NCBI GenBank assembly: GCA_023715865.1
Contig: JAMBOW010000001.1
Location: forward strand, 124,001-188,000
Length of the DNA stretch: 64,000 nt
Direction: 5' to 3'
Source: Neobacillus mesonae
GTDB taxonomy: Bacteria; Bacillota; Bacilli; Paenibacillales; Paenibacillaceae
Below the pieces are notes generated by a model that was not told the DNA's origin, ran no database searches, and was given only the letters and a program-made list of their open reading frames with translations. The translations under genes were made by a program, and so were the position numbers. Numbering within the stretch: position 1 is the stretch's first letter; each line of letters begins with the position of its first letter. This document shows, in pieces, positions 9,192 through 17,325 of this stretch.

Positions 9192-10064
9192 ATGACGGAG
9201 CAACATGTGCATTTAATGTTTGGGATGTCAGAGCAGGGAGTCATGAAAGCTGCATTACATAAAGCAGGAATTCGCCATTCACACAAAGTGCTTTCATTTA
9301 ATGATTGGTTCAGCTATGGGCCGCTTGCGAGCATAGATACGACGGATGGGGAAAGAGAACGAATATCCTGGCTGTCGCAGCGGCTATCCAACTATGGCAG
9401 GCTGTACACCTATAATCCGGATCATCAGATTGGGACAGTGATTAAAGCCATTGAAGCTATTCCCGACGGCAGCAGTGTTACGATTTGGCATGGAGAGCAT
9501 ACGCATGATCAGATCGGGCTTCGGTTTGCTGCCTATCTGCTTAGAAACCGTGATGTCCAGATTGCTTTAAATAATGCGGCAGCTTCATATATAAGTCTTT
9601 CTACGCACGAGAAAAATGAGCAGGTATCAGCAGCCTATTCTGCGGCTCTGTCTCCCGTGAGCCTCGCTCAGCTAAAAGCGGTTGATTTTATCCCGATGTT
9701 AAAAGGACTTGATCAGAGAGAAATCATTAGTGATGAAGATAGAGCGAAATACTCGAAGGAATGGGAGGAAGTATCGGCTGAATCGATGCCGTTAAAGCTG
9801 TGGGAGAACAAGCAGTTTAAATACAGCGGGGATGATGGATTAGATGCCGTTCTGGGTGAAGTGATTTCCGAGCAGGCTGTTCATTTTCCTGATCAATATG
9901 TTCCTGCCTCAAAAGTGGTTGGCGAGGTGCTCGTTAAGCTTCATCATTACCATATACGCAAAGATTTTTTAGAATATCGGCTGCGGTCACTGATCGAAAG
10001 CAAGAGGCTGCAGTTTAAAGGGGCTCCGGGGCAGCTTCATCGCTACAGTGTAAAAATAGGTTAG
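9192..10064 (+). CDS. DUF1835/DUF3658 domain protein (second of tandem pair)
   Basis: Paralogue of the preceding gene, 290 residues from the ATG at 9192 (AGAGGTGG just upstream; an earlier GTG at 9183 sits inside that site). It starts almost directly at the DUF1835 domain (HVHLMFGMSEQGVMKAALHKAG) and has FNDWFSYGPLASID and WLSQRL as the first gene does. The C terminus FLEYRLRSLIESKRLQFKGAPG matches the first gene's ending closely. It lacks the N-terminal extension. Predicted cytoplasmic, no membrane segment; function unknown. Confidence 0.83.
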   Translation: MTEQHVHLMFGMSEQGVMKAALHKAGIRHSHKVLSFNDWFSYGPLASIDTTDGERERISWLSQRLSNYGRLYTYNPDHQIGTVIKAIEAIPDGSSVTIWHGEHTHDQIGLRFAAYLLRNRDVQIALNNAAASYISLSTHEKNEQVSAAYSAALSPVSLAQLKAVDFIPMLKGLDQREIISDEDRAKYSKEWEEVSAESMPLKLWENKQFKYSGDDGLDAVLGEVISEQAVHFPDQYVPASKVVGEVLVKLHHYHIRKDFLEYRLRSLIESKRLQFKGAPGQLHRYSVKIG

Positions 10065-10154
10065 AACAAGCAGTTATAATGCGCTATATCCTTCGCATAA
10101 GCTAGTACAGATAATCATGCAGGAGCTTACTGGCCTAAAGGAGAGATGTAGCAA

Positions 10155-10433
10155 ATGGAATGTAGAACCGGGTGTGGTGCGTGTTGTATTGTAGTGTCGA
10201 TATCCTCTCCAATACCAGGGATGCCTGAGGGTAAACCGGCGGGTGTGAGATGCGTTCAATTGACAGATGATAACAAATGCAAAATTTTCGGTTTACCGGA
10301 AAGACCTAAAGTATGCAGCAGATTAAAATCAGAGCCTGCAATGTGCGGCGAGAAGAATGAGGATGCCTTCAAAACTCTCACCGAATGGGAACAATGGACA
10401 GCGCCAAGTCCAAAAATTTCAAAAACAAGCTAG
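10155..10433 (+). CDS. YkgJ-family CxxCxxCC metal-binding protein
   Basis: Small protein of 92 residues. The N terminus CRTGCGACC fits the YkgJ-type pattern of closely spaced cysteines, and further cysteines follow in GVRCVQL, NKCKIF and KVCSRL, so a zinc or iron-sulfur site is likely. The ATG follows AAAGGAGAG. It sits 90 nt after the DUF1835 pair and before a clear terminator, so it is the last gene of that unit. The exact function of this family is not established. Confidence 0.85.
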   Translation: MECRTGCGACCIVVSISSPIPGMPEGKPAGVRCVQLTDDNKCKIFGLPERPKVCSRLKSEPAMCGEKNEDAFKTLTEWEQWTAPSPKISKTS

Positions 10434-10440
10434 TCAAATG

Positions 10441-10478
10441 CGGTTCCAGGTGTCTTCACCAGGCACCGTATTTTTTTC
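10441..10478 (+). terminator. Intrinsic terminator after the YkgJ-type gene
   Basis: Hairpin with arms CGGT-CC-GGTG and CACC-GG-ACCG, with two symmetrical mismatches and loop TCTT, followed by TATTTTTTT. It begins just after the stop of the YkgJ-type gene and closes the transcription unit. The rest of the 345-bp gap up to 10778 holds the AT-rich promoter region of the next gene and nothing else I could identify. Confidence 0.8.
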
Positions 10479-10684
10479 TCTCTCAAAGCAGCCTAATGGA
10501 ATTTTGTCGAGAATCTAAATACTTTGAGAGGCACATTCTATAGGCAATGTTGAGATGCGCACATCATAATCGTAGGTAAGTTTACATAAATAGGTGATGT
10601 ATGACCAATAAATATAAAATTTTGACGCAAAAATGATCTTTTTATTAATTTTTTGTGCACGGTTCCGAAATTATGTTATCTATA

Positions 10685-10713
10685 TTGACCTTATGTATCA
10701 CTAAAATTATCAT
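10685..10713 (+). promoter_or_regulatory. Sigma-A promoter for the FCD GntR gene
   Basis: TTGACC (10685-10690), a 17-bp spacer and TATCAT (10708-10713). It is near consensus and lies 65 nt upstream of the regulator's ATG. Confidence 0.6.
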
Positions 10714-10778
10714 AGATATCAAATCAATAAAATTCTTTAAATTGAGAAAGTAACATATCTAAGAGACGGAGTGAAAAG

Positions 10779-11438
10779 ATGAATAAAAGAAAGGAGAAAG
10801 AAATCTACAAGGCTATAAAATTAGCGATTACTCAGCATAAGCTGCTTCCGAATACGCAATTGGTTGAGGATTCATTGGCGGAAGCTTTTGAAGTAAGCCG
10901 CACTCCCATTCGTAATGTACTCAGGAGACTAGCTATAGAGAAGCTTGTTACGGTTATTCCATATCGTGGAGCATTTGTGTCTTGTCCAAGTGCCCAAGAA
11001 GCGAGAGAGGTTTTTGAAATGAGAAGGGTAATTGAAGCTTCTATGGTCAAGAAGCTCTGTACAATAGTCAAGCCGGAACAATTGACCCCGCTGACGGCGC
11101 TCATCCAAGAAGAACATCAGGCCAGCCATAATGGGGACATTGTCGGCGCATTAGATGTAACCGTAGATATTCATTTGAAGCTAGCTGAGCTCGCAGATAA
11201 TTACTATTATTATCATTTTCTAGAAGAACTAATTTCGCTTACTTCGGTAATTATAGCGCTCTATGGAACTAATCAAAGCTTTTGTCATGACCACGAGGAA
11301 TTAATATCTGCAATTATCCGGAAGGACGAACAAGAGGCAGTACGAATCATGACTGACCACCTCTGGCAAATCGAAAGCTCCCTGAATTTTACGGAAAAGA
11401 CGACGAATATTTTAAATTTAAAAGAGATTTTCCAGTGA
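10779..11438 (+). CDS. GntR-family regulator, FadR/FCD subfamily
   Basis: Transcription factor of 219 residues. The N-terminal winged helix (about 5-70) shows LVEDSLAEAFEVSRTPIRNVLRRLAIEKLVTVIPYRGAFV, the classic GntR pattern. The C-terminal FCD domain (about 75-210) is all-helical, with His residues at DIHLKLAELADNYYYYHFL, CHDHEELI and MTDHLW in the positions that bind a metal and, with it, a carboxylate ligand in this family. It likely controls the importer and hydrolase genes that follow, 74 nt downstream. Confidence 0.88.
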   Translation: MNKRKEKEIYKAIKLAITQHKLLPNTQLVEDSLAEAFEVSRTPIRNVLRRLAIEKLVTVIPYRGAFVSCPSAQEAREVFEMRRVIEASMVKKLCTIVKPEQLTPLTALIQEEHQASHNGDIVGALDVTVDIHLKLAELADNYYYYHFLEELISLTSVIIALYGTNQSFCHDHEELISAIIRKDEQEAVRIMTDHLWQIESSLNFTEKTTNILNLKEIFQ

Positions 11439-11459
11439 ATTTTTTTTACTCAAGATTGT

Positions 11460-11473
11460 ATCCAATTTTGGAT
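11460..11473. promoter_or_regulatory. Inverted repeat, candidate GntR operator
   Basis: ATCCAA-TT-TTGGAT lies 40 nt upstream of the binding-protein gene and just after the regulator gene. The symmetry suits a dimeric regulator, but no second copy was found, so it is only a candidate site. Confidence 0.3.
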
Positions 11474-11512
11474 TCTAAATGTTTCTGAAAGAATACAAAG
11501 GAGTGGAGAGAG

Positions 11513-12850
11513 ATGAGGAAATTAACTTTCATTCTAGCTCTGGTTGTTGCGGCATCGAGTGGACTAAGTGCATGCGGAACTTCCTCAGATAATGAAAATG
11601 GGGCAGAAAGCGATGGTAAAATCACGATTACGCTAATGCATCGCTACCAGAAGTCCAATATAGGAAAAAGTCCAGAGGATACAGCGGTTCTTGACGGCCT
11701 GGAACGGTTCAGGGAGGATTATCCTGACGTCGAGGTAGTAGAAGAACAGCTGCAGAACGAGGATTATTCGATTAAAGCACAATCTCTTGCAGCCGCAGAT
11801 GACATGCCCGATGTATTTATTGTTCCCGGCTCCTGGATGACTAACTTCGTAAACAACGAAATTGTACTCCCGCTCAATCCGGAGCTCGATAAACGCCCTG
11901 TATGGAGGGACGGGTACCGCCCAGGAACATTAGATGCGGGTACACGCAATGGTCAAGTTTATGGAATTCCGATTGCTGCCGGTCCAACACATTTGATCTA
12001 CTACAATGCACAATTATTCGCAGAAGCAGGATTTACTGAATTTCCAACCTCATGGGATGGATTGATGGATGCAGGCAAGAAATTGGAGGATAAAGGTATT
12101 CATCTCTTTTCATACGGAGACAAATCCAAAGGGTATGCACTATCCAGTTGGATCAGTGCGTTGACTGATCGATTTACTGGTCCGAAATGGACGGAATCCA
12201 TATTAGCCAAAGATGGGGCCAAGTTTACTGACGATGGGTTTGTTAAAGCCATTACGGTAATGAGCGATCTCGCAGATGCTGGGTATCTAAATAAGGATCT
12301 TAATTCCATAGATACCGAGATGATGATCAACTACTATTTCGAAGGGCGCTCTGCTGCATTTGTCAGCGGTATCTGGTCAGCGATGAACATTGTCAACAAT
12401 GCGCCTGACAATATTACCGAGGCTACTCGTGTAGCTGTCTTTCCAGGCGCAGAAGGCGGGCTTGGCAACTCGCTGAGTTCATCTGGCGGAGCAGGGGTGT
12501 ATTACAGCGTCAACTCCGATGTAGAGGTGGGAGAGAAAATGGATGCGATTATGACACTGCTCGAGTATATGACAGGCCCAAGCAGCGCTAAGTTAATGGC
12601 GGAAGTAGGCGGATTTCCTGCCTACAATCCCGGGGAGTTTGACACCGCACAGCTTCACCCCGTAGCACTGGCGGCATATGAAGCCAGCGACGCTGCCGAA
12701 GCTACTAAAATCTTTGATCTGTGGTTTGATGCTTCCGTCGTAGAGGTCATTAATACAGAAATTCAGGGAGTTATGGCAGGTTCCATAACGCCTGAGGATT
12801 TTGCAAAAAGTACACAACGAGCATACGAGACGTTTCTAAACAACCCTTGA
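11513..12850 (+). CDS. Carbohydrate-type ABC transporter binding lipoprotein
   Basis: Family 1 extracellular solute-binding protein, 445 residues. The signal peptide ends in the lipobox LSACG (Cys about residue 21). The mature domain has the usual pattern: ITLMHRYQ near its start, DMPDVFIVPGSW, YGIPIAAGPTHLIYYNAQLFAEAGF and TSWDGLMDAGKKL. It is the first gene of a set with two permeases and a metallohydrolase. Substrate unknown; the neighbours do not name it. Confidence 0.9.
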   Translation: MRKLTFILALVVAASSGLSACGTSSDNENGAESDGKITITLMHRYQKSNIGKSPEDTAVLDGLERFREDYPDVEVVEEQLQNEDYSIKAQSLAAADDMPDVFIVPGSWMTNFVNNEIVLPLNPELDKRPVWRDGYRPGTLDAGTRNGQVYGIPIAAGPTHLIYYNAQLFAEAGFTEFPTSWDGLMDAGKKLEDKGIHLFSYGDKSKGYALSSWISALTDRFTGPKWTESILAKDGAKFTDDGFVKAITVMSDLADAGYLNKDLNSIDTEMMINYYFEGRSAAFVSGIWSAMNIVNNAPDNITEATRVAVFPGAEGGLGNSLSSSGGAGVYYSVNSDVEVGEKMDAIMTLLEYMTGPSSAKLMAEVGGFPAYNPGEFDTAQLHPVALAAYEASDAAEATKIFDLWFDASVVEVINTEIQGVMAGSITPEDFAKSTQRAYETFLNNP

Positions 12851-12934
12851 TAGAGTATAAACATTAACTTCCTATAAAAACGTATTATTGTAACTTGATC
12901 ATTTGGCAGTTTATGAAAGGGGTGATATCGGAAT

Positions 12935-13834
12935 ATGGGCAAAGCGCTACGGCCGAAGAGGTGGTTACTTTTGGCGTACCTTCTTCCAGGATTGTTGATT
13001 TATTCTTTTGTCGTGCTTCTCCCTATCCTTTTAGCATTTCGTGACAGTTTCTTCTCTTGGACGGGCGGACCTAAGAAGACGTTTATTGGAGGGGACAATT
13101 ACAAAGAGCTGATGCAGGATGAAGTGTTTTGGAATGCTTTTGTAAATAATGTATTGATGACGGTGTATGGATTAATCGGACAAGTAGGACTAGGCTTTAT
13201 ATTTGCACTCTTGCTGATGTCGAAGCTGGTCAAGCTGAAAGGGCTTCACCGTACGATGAGTTATTTTCCATCCACTCTAGCCCCCGTAATCATCGCCTTT
13301 TTATGGATGATGATTTACAACTATAACTACGGTCTGCTTAACGGAGGTCTACGGGGAGCTGGCCTTGAACAGCTAACGCAGTCGTGGCTGGATTTAACGG
13401 ATCCCATTGTTTTGCTGGTGTCTATCCCACTGTCTTGGCAGAACATAGGATTTTTCACCTTGCTGATGCTTGCTGGCCTCTCATCCATTAACAAAGAAGT
13501 ACTTGAAGTAGCTGAAATAGACGGAGCAACAGGCATACGCAAGGCATGGTATATCATTATTCCGCTAGCAAAACCAACACTGTTAGTAGCATCCCTTCTC
13601 TGCATCGCCAATAATATGCGCGGTTTTGAACACGTATACGCACTAACCGGTGGCGGACCGGGCAATGCATCATCCGTAATGGCGCTTTATGCCTATGAAA
13701 CTTCCTTTCTTCGTTTCCGCTACGGCTATGGGTCGGCACTGGCCATAGCAATCATCACTCTGACTATGCTTATTATCCTGCTATGTACACTCTTGATGCA
13801 GAAGCGCCAGAACGAGAGAGGGGGTACCCTTTAA
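12935..13834 (+). CDS. ABC sugar permease, MalF/UgpA type
   Basis: Inner-membrane permease of 299 residues with about six membrane segments, the first at residues 10-30. The coupling EAA-type loop reads EVAEIDGATGIRKAWYIIIPLAKPT. It forms the channel with the next gene, whose start codon overlaps this stop (TAATG). No ATPase gene is in the cluster, so a shared ATPase such as MsmX is presumed. Confidence 0.92.
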   Translation: MGKALRPKRWLLLAYLLPGLLIYSFVVLLPILLAFRDSFFSWTGGPKKTFIGGDNYKELMQDEVFWNAFVNNVLMTVYGLIGQVGLGFIFALLLMSKLVKLKGLHRTMSYFPSTLAPVIIAFLWMMIYNYNYGLLNGGLRGAGLEQLTQSWLDLTDPIVLLVSIPLSWQNIGFFTLLMLAGLSSINKEVLEVAEIDGATGIRKAWYIIIPLAKPTLLVASLLCIANNMRGFEHVYALTGGGPGNASSVMALYAYETSFLRFRYGYGSALAIAIITLTMLIILLCTLLMQKRQNERGGTL

Positions 13835-14697
13835 TGCAACTGGAGCTGAGGAAACACCGAAGTGTTCAAAAGTTCACACCTAAAGCCGCCTACCTTGCTG
13901 TTAATACCGTTTTGAGCATCTTTACTTTTAGCTGTATTTATCCGCTCGTCTGGATCGTTTATTCTTCCCTAAAGACACAACCAGAATTCGCCAATAATAT
14001 TCTAAGCCTGCCGAAAAATCTCCATTTTGAAAACTACTTAGAGGCACTCAAACTGACAAATATGCTGCAGTTATCGTGGAACAGCGCCAGGGTAACCTTC
14101 TTTTCAGTGTTAGGCATTGTCCTTATTTCTTTCGTAACGGGCTACATTATAGCTCGCCTCAATTTTAGAGGGAAAAAACTAATGATTTTCTATTATTTGT
14201 TTGGCATTCTGGTACCGATTCATGCCTTGCTGGTTCCCATATATCTGCTGTTTAAAAATTTAGGGCTTGCCGATCAATGGTACACCCTGATTATTCCTTA
14301 TATTGCATTTAATTTATCGCTCCCAATCATGCTTATCAGCAGCTATATAGTCGCCATTCCTAAAGAAATGGAAGAAGCCGCCGCTATAGACGGCCTGGGA
14401 TTCAGCGGAACGATGTTCAAAATCGTAGGACCGATGTCAGTACCTGTGCTTACTACGGTGGCTATCTTACAGTTTTTTTCTTGTTGGAATGAATTTTCGT
14501 TTGCTCTTGTGCTGTTGAATGATGAATCACTTCGTACCGTACCGTTAGGCATGTCTTATTTCAAATCACAGTACAGCACCAACTATCCCCAGCTCATGGC
14601 AGGGATGGTCATGTCCATGCTGCCGGTAGCCGTCATTTATTTCGCTTTTAGTTCACGTATTATTGCTGGTGTGATGAGCGGGGCAGTTAAAGGATGA
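13834..14697 (+). CDS. ABC sugar permease, MalG/UgpE type
   Basis: Partner permease of 287 residues. The start at 13834 overlaps the stop of the previous gene by one base and sits behind GAGAGAGGGGG; a start at 13783 would overlap by 52 nt and lacks a site. Six membrane segments; the coupling loop EAAAIDGLGFSGTMFKIVGPMSVPV is intact. The C terminus SGAVKG is typical for this subfamily. Confidence 0.92.
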   Translation: MQLELRKHRSVQKFTPKAAYLAVNTVLSIFTFSCIYPLVWIVYSSLKTQPEFANNILSLPKNLHFENYLEALKLTNMLQLSWNSARVTFFSVLGIVLISFVTGYIIARLNFRGKKLMIFYYLFGILVPIHALLVPIYLLFKNLGLADQWYTLIIPYIAFNLSLPIMLISSYIVAIPKEMEEAAAIDGLGFSGTMFKIVGPMSVPVLTTVAILQFFSCWNEFSFALVLLNDESLRTVPLGMSYFKSQYSTNYPQLMAGMVMSMLPVAVIYFAFSSRIIAGVMSGAVKG

Positions 14698-14733
14698 TAT
14701 GTAATTCTAATCTAATACTTGGAGGAATGTAGG

Positions 14734-15795
14734 ATGTTAAACCGAGAACTGAATTTAAATGGAAATGTGGAGTCTGTTCAGAAAAGAGAACCGGATCGCT
14801 CTAAATGGAACGAATCCTTCTACCGAAGATCAATGGAGCTTCCGGATGAATTATTAATAGGTGCTATTGATAGCCACGTACACGCAGGTCCTGTTCTGAA
14901 CTCTAATCCGGGACATCTGGATCCGATTCAAGTAGCTCAAGAAGCAGCAGCTGCTGGAATGAAAAGCATCGTCTATTATGATGTGTTTGGCTGGGCATCG
15001 GGAATGGCATGGGTTGTTAACAGACATGTGCCTGGTATACATACGTATGGAGGATATTTGATGAACTCCTGTCATGGAGGTATAAATCCTCGATCTGTGA
15101 AGACGGCACTTCATATGGAAGAGGGCTGCCGATTCATTAGCTTTGGGTCTCATTGTACAAAACACTCTGCCGAACGAGAGTCGACATTGATTGATGGTAA
15201 GCTGGTTCCCTTTAAGGACGCTTTTCCGAAGTTTGCTGAAAAAGAGCTGCCTGTAGCTACCTCCATTCCGCTTGAAGGTCCCGTATCAGAAGAGCTGGAT
15301 GAAATATTGTCCATGATTGCAGAGAATCCAGATGTTTATTTGAATACAGGACATGTGTCCGTACCTGAAGCACTAAGACTGCTGGATCTGGCAGAAGAGT
15401 ACAACATCCAAAAGGTTCTGATAGCTCACCCGGTGCGCGGACAAATGACGGTCGAGCAGCAGAAAGCAGCTGCAGCCAGAGGAGCTTTTCTAGAAGCATG
15501 CCTTGTAGACTGGTTATATCCGGATGTACCTAGAACACATTATTATGTAGAAAAAGAATATATGGACATGGGAGCAGAGCTTGGACGTTTTTCCAATGCC
15601 ACTGCATGGATGAAAACGATAAGAGAAGTGGGTATTGATCAGTTTGTGCTTGGAACCGATTATGGTATTCGTGCGGCTCCAACACCAGTACAAGGAATGC
15701 GTACCATGATTTCGACGATGCTTGATTATCAGTTCTCTCCAGATGATATTTACCGAATGGTTGCTACTAACCCAGCCAAGCTCATAGGAATTTAA
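14734..15795 (+). CDS. DUF6282 amidohydrolase-like metallohydrolase
   Basis: Protein of 353 residues that resembles the DUF6282 branch of the amidohydrolase superfamily. Metal-ligand motifs in order: DSHVHAGP (HxH, about residues 48-54), FGSHCTKH, LNTGHVSVPE, LIAHPVRG and LGTDYGI, the usual His-His-Asp set of a metal-dependent TIM barrel. The start used is the ATG at 14734, 7 nt after GGAGGA. It lies in the importer operon, so it may hydrolyse the imported compound; the substrate cannot be read from the sequence. Confidence 0.78.
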   Translation: MLNRELNLNGNVESVQKREPDRSKWNESFYRRSMELPDELLIGAIDSHVHAGPVLNSNPGHLDPIQVAQEAAAAGMKSIVYYDVFGWASGMAWVVNRHVPGIHTYGGYLMNSCHGGINPRSVKTALHMEEGCRFISFGSHCTKHSAERESTLIDGKLVPFKDAFPKFAEKELPVATSIPLEGPVSEELDEILSMIAENPDVYLNTGHVSVPEALRLLDLAEEYNIQKVLIAHPVRGQMTVEQQKAAAARGAFLEACLVDWLYPDVPRTHYYVEKEYMDMGAELGRFSNATAWMKTIREVGIDQFVLGTDYGIRAAPTPVQGMRTMISTMLDYQFSPDDIYRMVATNPAKLIGI

Positions 15796-15874
15796 GATGA
15801 AAAGATGACCAATTTTCAGTTAGACAACCGTATGCTCATAGCAGCGTAACTATTCTATGCAATAAGGAGGGGAT

Positions 15875-16246
15875 ATGGCTGTGACAGATGGTGGGTACAC
15901 TGTTGTTCAATCGGATCTCAGCGCAATGCTAAAAGATATTCCTCCGGAAAACATGCGGCTGTATGTTAACCGTTATTTAGGAAGATTACAGGCAGCGGAA
16001 GAGGCTGACCCTGAGTTGCTGTTAACGCTGGAAACCTATGTTTCTTGTCATGGCCAAATGAATGAATTGTCCTCAAGACTTTTTATTCATCGCAATACGG
16101 CGGCCTATCGACTGATGAAGTTAGAACGACTTTTGGATATGCAGCTAAAGTCTCCCGAAACCCTTCTGCTGTTGAATCTTGTCTTTCTGTTCCGCAGACT
16201 ACTCGAAAATCAAGGAGAGGGTGTATACTCAGGTTTAGATCATTAA
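15875..16246 (+). CDS. Stand-alone PucR/CdaR-type helix-turn-helix protein
   Basis: Only 123 residues. The region ELLLTLETYVSCHGQMNELSSRLFIHRNTAAYRLMKLERLLD matches the C-terminal HTH of PucR/CdaR regulators, which normally follows sensory and GGDEF-like domains in proteins of 400-550 residues. Here a good AAGGAGGGG site precedes the ATG, and I found no remnant of the missing domains upstream. It may be a genuine single-domain regulator or the end of a lost gene. A terminator follows about 90 nt later. Confidence 0.7.
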   Translation: MAVTDGGYTVVQSDLSAMLKDIPPENMRLYVNRYLGRLQAAEEADPELLLTLETYVSCHGQMNELSSRLFIHRNTAAYRLMKLERLLDMQLKSPETLLLLNLVFLFRRLLENQGEGVYSGLDH

Positions 16247-16337
16247 GAATAGAATGGAAATAGGGAATATATACGAGGTCACATGATTGTTTGGATTTCA
16301 GTTCAAATAAAGAGAAACCTTAGATGGAAATTGCATG

Positions 16338-16372
16338 GAGCAGCTTGCCGGATGGCAGCTGCTCTATTTTCG
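16338..16372 (+). terminator. Intrinsic terminator closing the DUF6282 operon
   Basis: GAGCAGC and GCTGCTC form a 7-bp outer stem with an inner TGCC/GGCA pairing, followed by TATTTTCG. It is about 90 nt after the PucR-type HTH gene. Confidence 0.75.
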
Positions 16373-16420
16373 TTAAGCAACGGGCAGGAGCTTAAAATAG
16401 GTGTCTTTTTTTAGATACAA

Positions 16421-16826
16421 CCACCAGCGGAATTTTTGGATGACGAACGACTTTTGCGGAGCAACTGGAGAGAGACAGTCAAAAAAGGAGCGTCTGGAAA
16501 GCATTCAATTTGCATTTAAGATCTGTTAGATAAGAGATTTCAAGCACAGCCGAAATCTGAAGCATTAAACCCACCAGCGGAATTTTTGGATGACGAACGA
16601 CTTTTGCGAAGCAACTGGAGAGAGACAGTCAAAAATGGAGCGTCTGGAAAGCAGTCAATTTGCATTTAAGATCTGTTAGATTAAGAGATTTCAAGCACAG
16701 CCGAAATCTGAAGCATTAAACCCGCCAGCGGAATTTTTGGATGACGAACGACTTTTGCGAAGCAACTGGAAGAGAGACAGTCAAAAATGGAGCGTCTGAG
16801 ACGGTCAAAAATGGAACGATTAAAAA
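16421..16826. repeat. Tandem 150-bp repeat, about 2.6 copies
   Basis: Unit 1 starts at 16421, unit 2 at 16571 and unit 3 at 16722, so the period is 150-151 bp; the third copy stops after about 90 bp and continues into a degenerate echo of its own GACNGTCAAAAATGGA segment. Copies are near identical, with a few substitutions and one-base insertions. Each full unit holds AGATTTC and GAAATCT 10 nt apart, able to form a stem-loop. The repeat fills the 667-bp gap between two operons, together with the terminator upstream and a promoter downstream. No credible gene, transposase or terminal inverted repeats are visible. Confidence 0.9.
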
Positions 16827-16836
16827 GTAACGCCTA

Positions 16837-16866
16837 TTTACATATGCAAAAAGTATCTGTTATACT
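16837..16866 (+). promoter_or_regulatory. Sigma-A promoter of the YtrA-type gntR gene
   Basis: TTTACA (16837-16842), an 18-bp spacer and TATACT (16861-16866). The start point would be near 16873, inside the operator region. Confidence 0.7.
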
Positions 16867-16891
16867 ACATATATAACAGTTATAATAACTG
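16857..16891. promoter_or_regulatory. Two palindromic operators overlapping the promoter
   Basis: Site 1: CTGTTATA (16857-16864) and TATAACAG (16872-16879), separated by 7 bp, cover the -10. Site 2: CAGTTATAATAACTG (16877-16891) is a perfect palindrome around a central A. The shared half-site (A/C)GTTAT suggests one dimeric regulator binding twice, most simply autorepression by the YtrA-type GntR protein encoded immediately downstream. Confidence 0.7.
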
Positions 16892-16913
16892 CATCGGAGG
16901 TGTACCCATACAA

Positions 16914-17306
16914 ATGATAATTGAGCTAGATATGGAATCGGATCTGCCTATTTATACTCAGCTTACGAATCAAATTATTGAAGGCATTGCTAGCGGCAAG
17001 CTTGCGCCGGGAGAAGCACTCCCTTCCGTTCGAAGTATGGCGCAGGACATTGGCATTAATCTTCATACTGTAAACAAAGCCTACAATTTGCTGAAGCAGG
17101 AAGATTACATCCATGTCCATCGTCAAAAGGGAGTTGTCGTAAATCCAGACGGAATGCCGAAGGCAGATGATGACTTTACGGAGAGACAAGAGCGGCAGCT
17201 ACGACCCATCATTGCAGAAGCCATACTTCGCGGAATGACGAAAGAAAAGCTGCAAACGATGGTAGAACAGATCTACACGGATATTAAGCCGCAGCAGAAC
17301 ACCTGA
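16914..17306 (+). CDS. GntR-family regulator, YtrA subfamily
   Basis: 130 residues. Winged helix in residues 10-75: PIYTQLTNQIIEGIASGKLAPGEALPSVRSMAQDIGINLHTVNKAYNLLKQEDYI, then a short helical C-terminal tail of about 50 residues, the YtrA-subfamily size. CGGAGGTG lies 12 nt upstream of the ATG. YtrA-type regulators usually control adjacent ABC exporters, often in response to cell-wall antibiotics; here the next gene is a DUF1648 membrane protein and no ATPase gene is present. Confidence 0.9.
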   Translation: MIIELDMESDLPIYTQLTNQIIEGIASGKLAPGEALPSVRSMAQDIGINLHTVNKAYNLLKQEDYIHVHRQKGVVVNPDGMPKADDDFTERQERQLRPIIAEAILRGMTKEKLQTMVEQIYTDIKPQQNT

Positions 17307-17325
17307 AGATAACTGAAAAGGAGAG

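Noticed and set aside
10434-10778. Hidden small gene in the gap before the FCD regulator
   Set aside because: Only a terminator and a promoter were seen; no frame with a ribosome site.
16421-16826. CRISPR-like array
   Set aside because: The repeated unit is 150 bp with no short direct repeat and unique spacers, and no cas gene is nearby.
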